A stretch of DNA of 37,983 nt from a virus. The number at the start of each line of letters is the position of its first letter. The first letter of the stretch is position 1. The notes beneath the pieces are model-generated. The model was not told the origin of the DNA, did not search any database, and was given only the letters and a program-made list of their open reading frames with translations. The stretch spans positions 1 to 37,983 of the IMG/VR virus record IMGVR_UViG_3300041409_000253; one strand, given 5' to 3'. The position numbers were made by a program, and so were the translations under genes. Of this stretch, positions 29,754-35,976 are shown in pieces.

Positions 29754-30107
29754 TCAGCCTTTCGTGATGAGCAGGTTAACGCCGAGCGTGCGCTTCTTGC
29801 CGCTGCCGCCGGTGACGTCGGTGATGACGCCGTGCACCTCGCGTCCGGCAGCCAGGGCCCGCGAGATTTCGCCCGCGATTTCCGCGGGCAGGTAACCGAT
29901 CTGCAAGGGATGGCGAAAAATCAGGAACGGGCGCGCGACGATCCAGCAGGCGACGGCGTTTTTATCGAATGGGTTGTCGGGCTCGCGGCGCAGCTCGACG
30001 CGCATGCCGGAGCGGCAATAGGAGCGGATGCAGTCCTGGCGTGATTCGCCGTTGTCATTGCGGGCGCTGACACCTGCGACTTTGGTATGAAAGGTTCCGG
30101 TGGTCAT
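29754..30107 (-). CDS. HIRAN domain protein in lysogeny operon
   Basis: 117 aa. The sequence KVAGVSARNDNGESRQ, then LRREPDNPFDKNAVACW and QIGYLPAEIAGEIS is characteristic of a stand-alone HIRAN domain. In HLTF-type helicases this domain binds DNA 3' ends, and stand-alone versions in bacteria and phages are thought to sense damaged or unusual DNA ends. It lies 40 nt after the repressor stop and should be expressed in lysogeny. It could sense infecting DNA or replication stress; this is inference. Confidence 0.87.
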   Translation of the reverse strand: MTTGTFHTKVAGVSARNDNGESRQDCIRSYCRSGMRVELRREPDNPFDKNAVACWIVARPFLIFRHPLQIGYLPAEIAGEISRALAAGREVHGVITDVTGGSGKKRTLGVNLLITKG

Positions 30108-30146
30108 CCGCGCTTTCTCCCCTTGTAAAACGCAATGTCGATTACC

Positions 30147-30566
30147 TCACATGGGCCGCTTTTTTTGGCGCGGGGCTTCATCGCCTTCGTCACGGCCGTC
30201 AGGACCGCCATTTTCTGGTTCAGCAATCGCAGGCACGATTTTGGTCAGTTGCTGCACCTGGTAATCCGGCAAGGGTTCCGCCGCCTTGACGAGCGCGGCG
30301 ATGGCAGGCCGCAAATGCTGTTTTTCGAGGAACTTGGGTTCGCGCCCGGTGAGCAGCCAGTCGACCTGCACCTTGGCCTTGATCGCCATGGCGCGGGCGG
30401 CTTCCAGCTTGGGCTCGGTTTCCCCGGTGAACCACAGGTTGACGGTCTGCTGCTTCCACTTGAAGAGCTTGGCCAGCGCGGTCTGGCGACCCCGGCCCGC
30501 CGGCAACTGGAGCAGGTCGCAGACCTCATTCAACCGCGTGATGGTCGCAAGCCGTTGTTTTGTCAT
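30147..30566 (-). CDS. Phage repressor with HTH domain, no peptidase domain
   Basis: 139 aa from the ATG at 30566. An XRE/lambda-type helix-turn-helix spans about residues 28-52 (ALAKLFKWKQQTVNLWFTGETEPK), followed by a helical segment (VDWLLTGREPKFL) typical of Cro/CI-like phage repressors. The remainder is short and ends in a charged, disordered tail; there is no S24 peptidase Ser-Lys dyad or Ala-Gly cleavage site, so RecA-driven self-cleavage is not expected. The ATG lies 7 nt after a good -10 (TAGAAT), so its message is probably leaderless. It faces the Cro-like gene. Confidence 0.85.
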   Translation of the reverse strand: MTKQRLATITRLNEVCDLLQLPAGRGRQTALAKLFKWKQQTVNLWFTGETEPKLEAARAMAIKAKVQVDWLLTGREPKFLEKQHLRPAIAALVKAAEPLPDYQVQQLTKIVPAIAEPENGGPDGRDEGDEAPRQKKRPM

Positions 30567-30573
30567 GCACAAG

Positions 30574-30579
30574 ATTCTA
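30574..30579 (-). promoter_or_regulatory. Repressor maintenance promoter -10 (PRM-like)
   Basis: TAGAAT on the minus strand (30579-30574), seven nucleotides before the repressor ATG at 30566, which implies transcription starting at or next to the start codon. No convincing -35 lies 16-18 bp upstream. A degenerate operator (30592-30606) covers that place, so activation by bound repressor, as at lambda PRM, is plausible. Confidence 0.6.
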
Positions 30580-30591
30580 GGCGGCCCGCCA

Positions 30592-30606
30592 ACAAGAAAG
30601 GAGTGT
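30592..30606. promoter_or_regulatory. Degenerate operator half-site between repressor and cro
   Basis: ACAAG-AAAGG-AGTGT: the left half matches the operator and the right half matches at three of five positions. It lies 24 bp centre to centre from the perfect operator at 30616-30630, the same spacing as at the leftward promoter, and it overlaps the likely -35 region of the repressor promoter. It is a candidate weaker site for cooperative binding. Confidence 0.5.
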
Positions 30607-30635
30607 TGACGAATAACAAGATTGCCTTGTAAAGT
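30606..30635 (+). promoter_or_regulatory. Rightward early promoter (PR-like) with operator
   Basis: -35 TTGACG (30606-30611), 18-bp spacer, -10 TAAAGT (30630-30635). A perfect operator ACAAG-ATTGC-CTTGT (30616-30630) fills the spacer, exactly as at the leftward promoter. The -10 ends 7 nt before the ATG at 30643, so the cro message probably begins at its start codon. Confidence 0.78.
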
Positions 30636-30642
30636 GGGCGCC

Positions 30643-30888
30643 ATGGAATCGCGTGAAGCGTTGATCAAGGCCGTGGACCTGATGGGCATGCAGCCGCTGG
30701 CAAAAGAGGTGGGGCGTTCGTACCAGGCGGTCCAGCAATGGGTCCGCAAGGGCCGCTTGCCGCGCACGGACTACAGCGGCGAGACCGACTATGCATCGCA
30801 GATTTCCGCAGCCTGTACGGCGATCGATCCCGAGTGCGGCATCACGCGCGAGCGGCTGCTGGGCCTGAAGGACAGGGCCGCCGCATGA
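30643..30888 (+). CDS. Cro-like transcriptional regulator (YdaS type)
   Basis: 81 aa from ATG 30643. The N-terminus ALIKAVDLMGMQPLAKEVGRSYQAVQQWVRKGRLP is a compact helix-turn-helix typical of YdaS/Cro-like phage regulators, and ITRERLLGLKD is the usual C-terminal segment. It is the first gene of the rightward early operon and diverges from the repressor. There is no Shine-Dalgarno sequence, and the promoter -10 is so close that the transcript is probably leaderless. It should bind the same operators and shut down repressor and early transcription during lytic growth. Confidence 0.88.
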   Translation: MESREALIKAVDLMGMQPLAKEVGRSYQAVQQWVRKGRLPRTDYSGETDYASQISAACTAIDPECGITRERLLGLKDRAAA

Positions 30889-30893
30889 TCCAT

Positions 30894-30966
30894 CCGGGCG
30901 CCCCTTCATTCCGTGTCGCACACCCCGGCAGGGCGGGCGCAACGGCGGGGCGCCCGGTCCCTTTTT
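30894..30966 (+). terminator. Possible long-loop terminator after cro
   Basis: Perfect 11-bp stem CCGGGCGCCCC (30894-30904) with GGGGCGCCCGG (30947-30957), a 42-nt loop, then TCCCTTTTT. The long loop lowers confidence, but stem strength and the T run after the stem favour at least pausing or partial termination of rightward transcription. Confidence 0.45.
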
Positions 30967-31142
30967 GTTGCGCTGCCGAACGGGGCACACAGTCCCCCGA
31001 GGCTACGACTTTATTGTCCCCGCGTCTGTCCGGTCTGTGCGATAGCCCACATAGCCTATGGGCGCGGGTTTCCCGGCTCCTCCCCCTTCGGGCTTCTGCC
31101 AGCGCCAATGCGGGCGCGGGTGGAGTGTCGGTCCGAGGGTTC

Positions 31143-31186
31143 ACCGCCACACCGGATCCCTCCCTTTCCGGGCGTGGCGGTTTTTT
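31143..31186 (+). terminator. Intrinsic terminator in early rightward leader
   Basis: Outer stem ACCGCCAC (31143-31150) with GTGGCGGT (31174-31181), inner CCGG pairs with CCGG, then a run of six T (31181-31186). It lies 25 nt before the start of the next gene. Its place between cro and the replication genes matches lambda tR1, and implies early antitermination or readthrough for expression of the rest of the operon. Confidence 0.75.
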
Positions 31187-31211
31187 CTTTGCTCGATCGT
31201 GAGGTGATGCC

Positions 31212-31439
31212 ATGTATGCCGATCCTTCCCTGATCCGTGACCGTGTGGTGAAGCTCAGTTTCAACGACGACGAGTTCGCCCTGGTCGATGCGCTGGTCAA
31301 TTACACCGGGGAGCAGAAGGCCGCGTTCCTGCGCAAGCTGATCCTGGAACAGGCGCGCCTGGTGCTCGCCGGCGAAGCGGACTATGGCCCCCGGCACGGC
31401 GCGGACGAAGGCCTGCAATTGGCCATGCAACTTGCATAA
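31212..31439 (+). CDS. Small ribbon-helix-helix-like protein
   Basis: 75 aa with GAGGTG before the ATG. The segment RVVKLSFNDDEFALVDALVNYTGEQKAAFLRKLILEQA (residues ~11-48) has the strand-helix-helix pattern of ribbon-helix-helix DNA-binding proteins. It is the first gene after the terminator at 31186 and probably acts in early regulation. No toxin partner is seen. Family assignment is by pattern only. Confidence 0.7.
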   Translation: MYADPSLIRDRVVKLSFNDDEFALVDALVNYTGEQKAAFLRKLILEQARLVLAGEADYGPRHGADEGLQLAMQLA

Positions 31440-31453
31440 AGAGTTACTGAAAA

Positions 31454-31642
31454 GTGACTAAAGAGACCGCGCTGGCGCTCACCGAAAGCGAGCTCGCCCT
31501 GGTGCGCAAGATCGCGGCGCGCGACGGCATGACCGAAGACCAGGCCGCCACGCAACTGATGCAGTCCGGCCTCGCGCGCCGGGTGCGCAAAAAAACCGGC
31601 AACCGGCCGGCCCGGGTGTATTCGATGAGAGGAAAGAAATGA
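31454..31642 (+). CDS. Small ribbon-helix-helix-like basic protein
   Basis: 62 aa, starting at GTG 31454. TALALTESELALVRKIAARDGMTEDQAATQLMQSGLA fits a short RHH-type fold, followed by a very basic tail (RRVRKKTGNRPARVY) suited to DNA binding. Similar small proteins recur in early regions of beta/gammaproteobacterial phages. Its stop overlaps the next gene as ATGA. Together with the gene before, it may regulate early genes. Confidence 0.7.
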   Translation: MTKETALALTESELALVRKIAARDGMTEDQAATQLMQSGLARRVRKKTGNRPARVYSMRGKK

Positions 31643-32442
31643 TGCATCGCCTCTGGAGTGACAATCAAGTCAGTGTCTGGCCGTTCACCTATTGCCGCGA
31701 TACCTATGGCAAGCCCTTCGGCGTCATCCTGGATTCCGGTTCCGAGGAATACCCGGGGTGCCACCTGCGCCTGCGCGGCTTCGGCCACACCGTGCTGATT
31801 GAGTTGCCGCCTGTGGTGCGGCCGTGGCGGCAAAAGGTGCAGGCGGGGTGGGACGCGGCAACGGTCGCGCGGCTGGGCCGTGACTGGTACTGGAACATCT
31901 ACCCGAGGGAGTATGGCTTCCAGATTAACCAGGGCGGGTTCCTGCAGGTGTTCCTCGGCCGGCAGACTCACGACAGCATCACGGAGCAGTCGTGGAGCAT
32001 GCACCTTCCATTCACGCAATGGCGGCATGTTCGGTTCAGTTTGTACGACCCGGAAGGCAACCACGTCTGGACGCAGTTCGACTCGGCAAGAGTCGGCGGT
32101 TTTGATGCGTTTTCCGCACAGAGGCAGGCCGTGGAGCGGTGCCCGTCGGTGTCATTCGAGTTTGACGATTACGACGGGGAGCGGATCACCGCCCGCGCTC
32201 ACATCGAAGAGCGGGAATGGCGCTTTGGGGCAGGGTGGTTTCGCTGGCTCTCCCTGTTTCGCCGGGCGCGGGTGCGCCGAGCGCTCGACCTGCAATTCTC
32301 CAAGGAAACCGGCCCGCAAAAAGGATCGTGGAAGGGCGGCACGATGGGCCACGGGCTGGACCTGCTCCCCGGCGAAACGATCGAAGCCGGATTTCGGCGC
32401 TATTGCGCCGGGCACCGGATGACGTTCGTGGGGCGGGTGTAA
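31639..32442 (+). CDS. Early-region phage protein of unknown function
   Basis: 267 aa, ATGA-coupled, with GAGAGGAAAG upstream of the start. No domain is recognised with certainty. It is rich in Trp, Tyr, Arg and Phe (SVWPFTYCRDTYGKPFGV, WYWNIYPREYGFQINQGG), a composition and layout I have seen in unnamed proteins of temperate phages. No membrane segment. It does not look like a nuclease or helicase. Confidence 0.68.
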   Translation: MMHRLWSDNQVSVWPFTYCRDTYGKPFGVILDSGSEEYPGCHLRLRGFGHTVLIELPPVVRPWRQKVQAGWDAATVARLGRDWYWNIYPREYGFQINQGGFLQVFLGRQTHDSITEQSWSMHLPFTQWRHVRFSLYDPEGNHVWTQFDSARVGGFDAFSAQRQAVERCPSVSFEFDDYDGERITARAHIEEREWRFGAGWFRWLSLFRRARVRRALDLQFSKETGPQKGSWKGGTMGHGLDLLPGETIEAGFRRYCAGHRMTFVGRV

Positions 32443-32810
32443 TGAGCCGCGGGGCCAACGAACGCGCCAGCCCATTCATCGACGATGTCGATGCCGACCT
32501 GCCGGCGGAATTCCTGCGGCTGAAAAAACTCTGGTTCGCGGTGCTGTTCCTGGCGCTGGAGGACCTGCACGACAAGTACTACGGCCCGGCCATCCAGGAC
32601 TGGGTGCGCAGCGACCGGCTGGGGGTGGGGTCGTTCCTGTTTGTGTGCCAGGTGATCAACGCCGACCCGGCGCGCCTGCGCCAGCGCATCGCCCAGCCCG
32701 GATTTTTCCGGGCGGCCAAGCAAAAGGTGATGGCCTCGAACGTGCTGGCCCGGGCGGGTTACTCCCGCTACACCAAGCGGCCTTACGCCAAGGCCAAGGC
32801 GTTGGCATGA
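32442..32810 (+). CDS. Early-region phage protein of unknown function
   Basis: 122 aa; the ATG at 32442 overlaps the upstream TAA by one base. The sequence is helical, with a conserved-looking aromatic core (FAVLFLALEDLHDKYYG, then DWVRSDRLGVGSFLFVCQVI) and a basic C-terminus ending in KAKALA. I recognise it as a recurring phage early protein but cannot assign a function. Coupled downstream through ATGA to the 53-aa gene. Confidence 0.68.
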   Translation: MSRGANERASPFIDDVDADLPAEFLRLKKLWFAVLFLALEDLHDKYYGPAIQDWVRSDRLGVGSFLFVCQVINADPARLRQRIAQPGFFRAAKQKVMASNVLARAGYSRYTKRPYAKAKALA

Positions 32811-32968
32811 AAAAGCGCGCCGCGATCGAACAGGACCGCGCCCGGCGCTTCGCCGAGGCCGTGCCCAAAGCCCCGACGCGCAACTTGAAGCGCCTCGCGG
32901 CGCATGCGTGCTGTCAGGCGCTGCTGCAGGTAACCAAGAACAAAGGACGCCAGCTGCGGCTGGTGTGA
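32807..32968 (+). CDS. Very small basic protein
   Basis: 53 aa from ATG 32807, ATGA-coupled to the gene before and followed by the HNH gene after 3 nt. Strongly basic (KKRAAIEQDRARRF, RNLKRLAAHACC), with no known family. Coupling and lack of any gap support it being a real gene. It may be a nucleic-acid-binding accessory protein. Confidence 0.55.
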   Translation: MKKRAAIEQDRARRFAEAVPKAPTRNLKRLAAHACCQALLQVTKNKGRQLRLV

Positions 32969-32971
32969 GCG

Positions 32972-33676
32972 ATGACCAAGCGCCGCTACGCCACCGAGCC
33001 CCGCCAGTTCTGGACCGCTGCCCAGGATGACGAGCTGCGGCGCCTCTATCCGTTTGCGCAAACCTGTGATGTGGCAAAAGCCATCGGCAGAAGCCTTACC
33101 GCGACCTATGGCCGCGCCTACATCCTGGGCCTGTCCAAGAGTGCGGAATATCTGGCCTCGCCGGCGGCGCACCGCTTTGACGGTCTGAAGGGCATCGGCA
33201 CGCGCTTTGTCAAAGGCCAGGTGCCGCCGAACAAAGGGCTGCGCCGCCCAGGATGGGCGCCCGGGCGCATGAAGGAGACGCAGTTCAAGAAGGGCAATCG
33301 CAGCAAGCGCTGGGATCCGGAGATTTATGCCGTGGGCGCGTTGCGCATCAACTGCGATGGCTATATCGACATCAAGGTCAAGGAAGGGCCACGCGCCTGG
33401 GAGCAGTTGACCCGCTATGTCTGGCGCACGGAGTTTGGGCCGATTCCGCCCAATCACGTGGTGCGCACCCTCAATGGCGACATCGACGACGCCCGCCCGG
33501 AAAACCTGCGGCTGATGACCCGCCGCGACCTGATGCTGGAAAACACGCTGCACAACTATCCGAAGGAAATCGCGCACCTGATTCAGCTGCGCGGCGCTCT
33601 AAACCGTCAGATCAACCGGAGGGACCGTGAAAAACAAGATCGAGGATCTGCGCAATCACCTGTTCGCCACGCTTGA
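32972..33676 (+). CDS. HNH endonuclease-like protein, early region
   Basis: 234 aa from ATG 32972. An N-terminal helix-turn-helix/SANT-like part (FWTAAQDDELRRLYPFAQTCDVAKAIGR) precedes a basic linker and a C-terminal HNH core, NHVVRTLNGDIDDARPENLRLMTR. Free-standing HNH proteins of this layout are common in phages and may be homing endonucleases or host-DNA nickases. The N of the HNH motif is present (ENLRL). Its 3' end overlaps the next gene by 50 nt. Distinct from the HNH gene at 37643. Confidence 0.82.
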   Translation: MTKRRYATEPRQFWTAAQDDELRRLYPFAQTCDVAKAIGRSLTATYGRAYILGLSKSAEYLASPAAHRFDGLKGIGTRFVKGQVPPNKGLRRPGWAPGRMKETQFKKGNRSKRWDPEIYAVGALRINCDGYIDIKVKEGPRAWEQLTRYVWRTEFGPIPPNHVVRTLNGDIDDARPENLRLMTRRDLMLENTLHNYPKEIAHLIQLRGALNRQINRRDREKQDRGSAQSPVRHA

Positions 33677-33896
33677 GGCGCTGCAGGACAAGGAAAATCC
33701 GATGGAGCTGGAGCGGGCGCGCACCATTTCCGAAGTGGCGCAGACCATGATCAATTCCGCAAAAGTGGAAGTCGATCTGCTGCGAGCGGTGGGCGCCTCG
33801 ACTGGCACCGGGTTTATTACGCTTCCCGAAAAGACCGTCACGCCGAATGCGCCACGCCTGGTCAAGGGTGCGGCAATGAGCGGGGGCGGGGACTAG
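33627..33896 (+). CDS. Small early protein, recurring phage family
   Basis: 89 aa, starting at GTG 33627 with CGGAGGG upstream. NKIEDLRNHLFATLEALQDKENPMELERARTISEVAQ with AKVEVDLLRAVG is a pattern that recurs in early operons of temperate phages beside HNH and replication genes. It is helical and acidic. Function unknown. It overlaps the end of the HNH gene by 50 nt. Confidence 0.75.
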   Translation: MKNKIEDLRNHLFATLEALQDKENPMELERARTISEVAQTMINSAKVEVDLLRAVGASTGTGFITLPEKTVTPNAPRLVKGAAMSGGGD

Positions 33897-33899
33897 GGC

Positions 33900-34163
33900 A
33901 TGACGGCCTTGAACGAATCCCCCGAACTCGCCGCCCAGGCCTACGAAATCGCCGACTCGATGAGCATGTGCGACATCGAATGCAACACCCACCCGGTCGA
34001 GGTTGAAGGCGTCAATTGGTGGAACACGGCGATCGTGGATCCGCAGGACGACGGCGGGGTCGCGGAATCGCTGGCCTACCTGGACGCGCGCGGCCTGGTC
34101 ATTCGCCACCCGGCGCGCCCCGAGCTGGTCCGCTTCACCGTGCACGAGAAGCCCGCCGCATGA
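33900..34163 (+). CDS. Small protein upstream of helicase gene
   Basis: 87 aa from ATG 33900. Acidic, no known family: PELAAQAYEIADSMSMCDIECNT, then LAYLDARGLVIRHPARPELVRFT, the latter resembling a winged-helix-like terminal segment. ATGA-coupled to dnaB, so it might serve as a replication accessory; position is the only basis. Confidence 0.6.
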   Translation: MTALNESPELAAQAYEIADSMSMCDIECNTHPVEVEGVNWWNTAIVDPQDDGGVAESLAYLDARGLVIRHPARPELVRFTVHEKPAA

Positions 34164-35524
34164 CCACCCGCAAAACCCCGCTCTCTCTCGTCGATCACGA
34201 TCGCCTGCACCAGGTGGAACTCATCAAGCTGCCGCCCCATTCCGTCGAGGCCGAGCAGTCGGTGCTGGGTGGGCTGCTGCTGGACAATACGGCCTGGGAC
34301 CGCATCGCCGACCTGATTTCCGAATCGGACTTTTACCGCGTCGACCATCGGTTGATCTGGCGGCACCTCACCGCGCTGATCGGGGAATCGAAGGAAGCCG
34401 ACGTCATTACGGTGTCCGACGCGCTGCAGTCGACCGGCGAACTGGACAGCATCGGTGGCCTCGCTTACCTGGGCGCGCTGGCGCAGAACACGCCGTCGGC
34501 GGCCAATATCCGCCGTTATGCGGAGATCGTGAAGGATCGCGCGATCCTGCGCCACATCGCGCATGAGTCCACCACGCTCGCCGATCTGGCGTACAACCCG
34601 AACGGGCGCGCCGCTTCTGAAATCCTCGACGAGGCGCAGCAGAGAATGTTCGCCCTCACGGACGGGGCGCAAGCGTCCGCCGGCTTCGAGCAGATTTACG
34701 CGGCGATGAAGCGCGCGATCGACGGCATGGGCAAGCTGGGCATGCCCACGGGCTTCACCGATCTGGACAACATGACCGGGGGCCTGGGCGCGGGCGACCT
34801 GGTGGTGATCGCGGGGCGGCCCTCCATGGGCAAGACGGCGTTCACCATGAACATCGCCGAGTACGTGGCGCTCAAGCTGCAAAAACCCGTGGGCGTGTTC
34901 TCGCTGGAAATGCCGTCCGAGGCGCTGGCGGCGCGCCTGTTGACCAGTTACGCGCGGGTGAACAATTTCAAGTTCCGAAAGGATGCGATCAACCCCGAAG
35001 AGCGGGCCCGCATCAGCACCAGCCTGGCGGCGCTGCAGGACATGCCGCTGCACATCGACGAGACGGGTGCGATTTCCCCCACCGAGGTGCGCGCGCGCTG
35101 CCGCCGCCTTTCCCGCGAGTGTGGCGGTTTGGGGTTGGTGATCGTGGATTACCTGCAGCTGATGGACGTGGACAGCCTGGGCGACTCGCGCGCCGATTCC
35201 GTGGGCCGCGCGTCCCGGGAGTTGAAGCACCTCGCCAAGGAACTGGGCTGCCCGGTGATCGTGCTGTCGCAATTGAACCGCCAGGTGGAGCAGCGCCCGA
35301 ACAAGCGGCCCAACATGGCGGATCTGCGCGACTCCGGCGCCATCGAGCAGGACGCCGACCTGATCCTGTTCATGTATCGCGACGAGGTCTACAACCCGGA
35401 CTCCCCGGACAAGGGGCTGGCCGAGGTGATCATCGCCAAGCAACGCAACGGCCCGATCGGCATGGTGAAAGCCACCTGGATCGGGGAAATCATGCGCTTT
35501 GAGAATCGGGTGTGGCAGCGATGA
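34160..35524 (+). CDS. dnaB: Replicative DNA helicase (DnaB family)
   Basis: 454 aa, ATGA-coupled on both sides. N-terminal DnaB domain (PPHSVEAEQSVLGGLLLDNTAWD) at residues ~26-125, then a RecA-like domain with Walker A GRPSMGKTAF (219-228), Walker B GLVIVDYLQLM and the QLNRQVEQRPNKRP motif. It should form the hexamer that opens the phage replication fork, loaded by the initiator 35973-36887. Length matches host DnaB, so the phage brings its own helicase instead of a loader alone. Confidence 0.96.
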   Translation: MTTRKTPLSLVDHDRLHQVELIKLPPHSVEAEQSVLGGLLLDNTAWDRIADLISESDFYRVDHRLIWRHLTALIGESKEADVITVSDALQSTGELDSIGGLAYLGALAQNTPSAANIRRYAEIVKDRAILRHIAHESTTLADLAYNPNGRAASEILDEAQQRMFALTDGAQASAGFEQIYAAMKRAIDGMGKLGMPTGFTDLDNMTGGLGAGDLVVIAGRPSMGKTAFTMNIAEYVALKLQKPVGVFSLEMPSEALAARLLTSYARVNNFKFRKDAINPEERARISTSLAALQDMPLHIDETGAISPTEVRARCRRLSRECGGLGLVIVDYLQLMDVDSLGDSRADSVGRASRELKHLAKELGCPVIVLSQLNRQVEQRPNKRPNMADLRDSGAIEQDADLILFMYRDEVYNPDSPDKGLAEVIIAKQRNGPIGMVKATWIGEIMRFENRVWQR

Positions 35525-35976
35525 GCCGGCTTGTTCCCGATGAAAACAAGTTCCACATCGGCGCGCCCGATGGCAAGCACTACTGGCTTACCCCCCCCTG
35601 CTTGCTGGAACAGCTCAACGCGGAATTCCATTTCAACTTCGATCCATGTCCGTACCCGAAGCCCGCCGATTTCGATGGGCTTACGGCGGACTGGGGTTCA
35701 TCGAACTACGTCAATCCGCCATTCGGGTCGATCATGCACAACGGTAAGAAAAAAGGGCCGACCGCGTGGGCGCGCAAGGCCATCGAAGAAAACAAAAAGG
35801 GCAAGCGCGTCGTCCTGGTCTACCCGATCGACAAGTGGGTGCTGATGCTGCTGGCGGCCGGTGCGCAAGTGCGTAATCTCGGCGACGTACGCTGGCATGC
35901 CACCGAGGACGGATCGCAGGGGAAGGGGACCGGTCGACACATTGCGATGTTTTTGCTTGAAGGCCAGTCGCCATGA
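35521..35976 (+). CDS. Phage DNA N-6-adenine methyltransferase (Dam type)
   Basis: 151 aa, ATGA-coupled to dnaB. The family signature is WLTPPCLLEQLN, FNFDPCPYPKPADFDGL and YVNPPFGSIMHN; the NPPF is the catalytic motif of adenine-N6 methyltransferases. This short phage type lacks a separate target-recognition domain. It could protect phage DNA from host restriction or mark replication. It lies between helicase and initiator. Confidence 0.9.
   Translation: MSRLVPDENKFHIGAPDGKHYWLTPPCLLEQLNAEFHFNFDPCPYPKPADFDGLTADWGSSNYVNPPFGSIMHNGKKKGPTAWARKAIEENKKGKRVVLVYPIDKWVLMLLAAGAQVRNLGDVRWHATEDGSQGKGTGRHIAMFLLEGQSP

Larger units (their letters stand above)
30889..31211. other. 323-nt non-coding region with several hairpins
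   Basis: No convincing gene. It contains an 11-bp perfect inverted repeat CCGGGCGCCCC/GGGGCGCCCGG (30894-30904 and 30947-30957) followed by a T-rich TCCCTTTTTG, a hairpin GCCCA-N9-TGGGC (31045-31063), and a strong terminator (31143-31186). Position just after cro is where lambdoid phages place a nut site and early terminator, or small regulatory RNAs. I cannot identify a boxA/boxB with confidence. Confidence 0.6.

Noticed and set aside
30567-30767. Longer repressor start at 30767
   Set aside because: The added 67 residues would cross the operators and the cro coding region and show no family likeness; the ATG at 30566 fits the -10 position.
31212-31642. Toxin-antitoxin pair
   Set aside because: Both small proteins look like DNA-binding RHH-type proteins and neither resembles a toxin.
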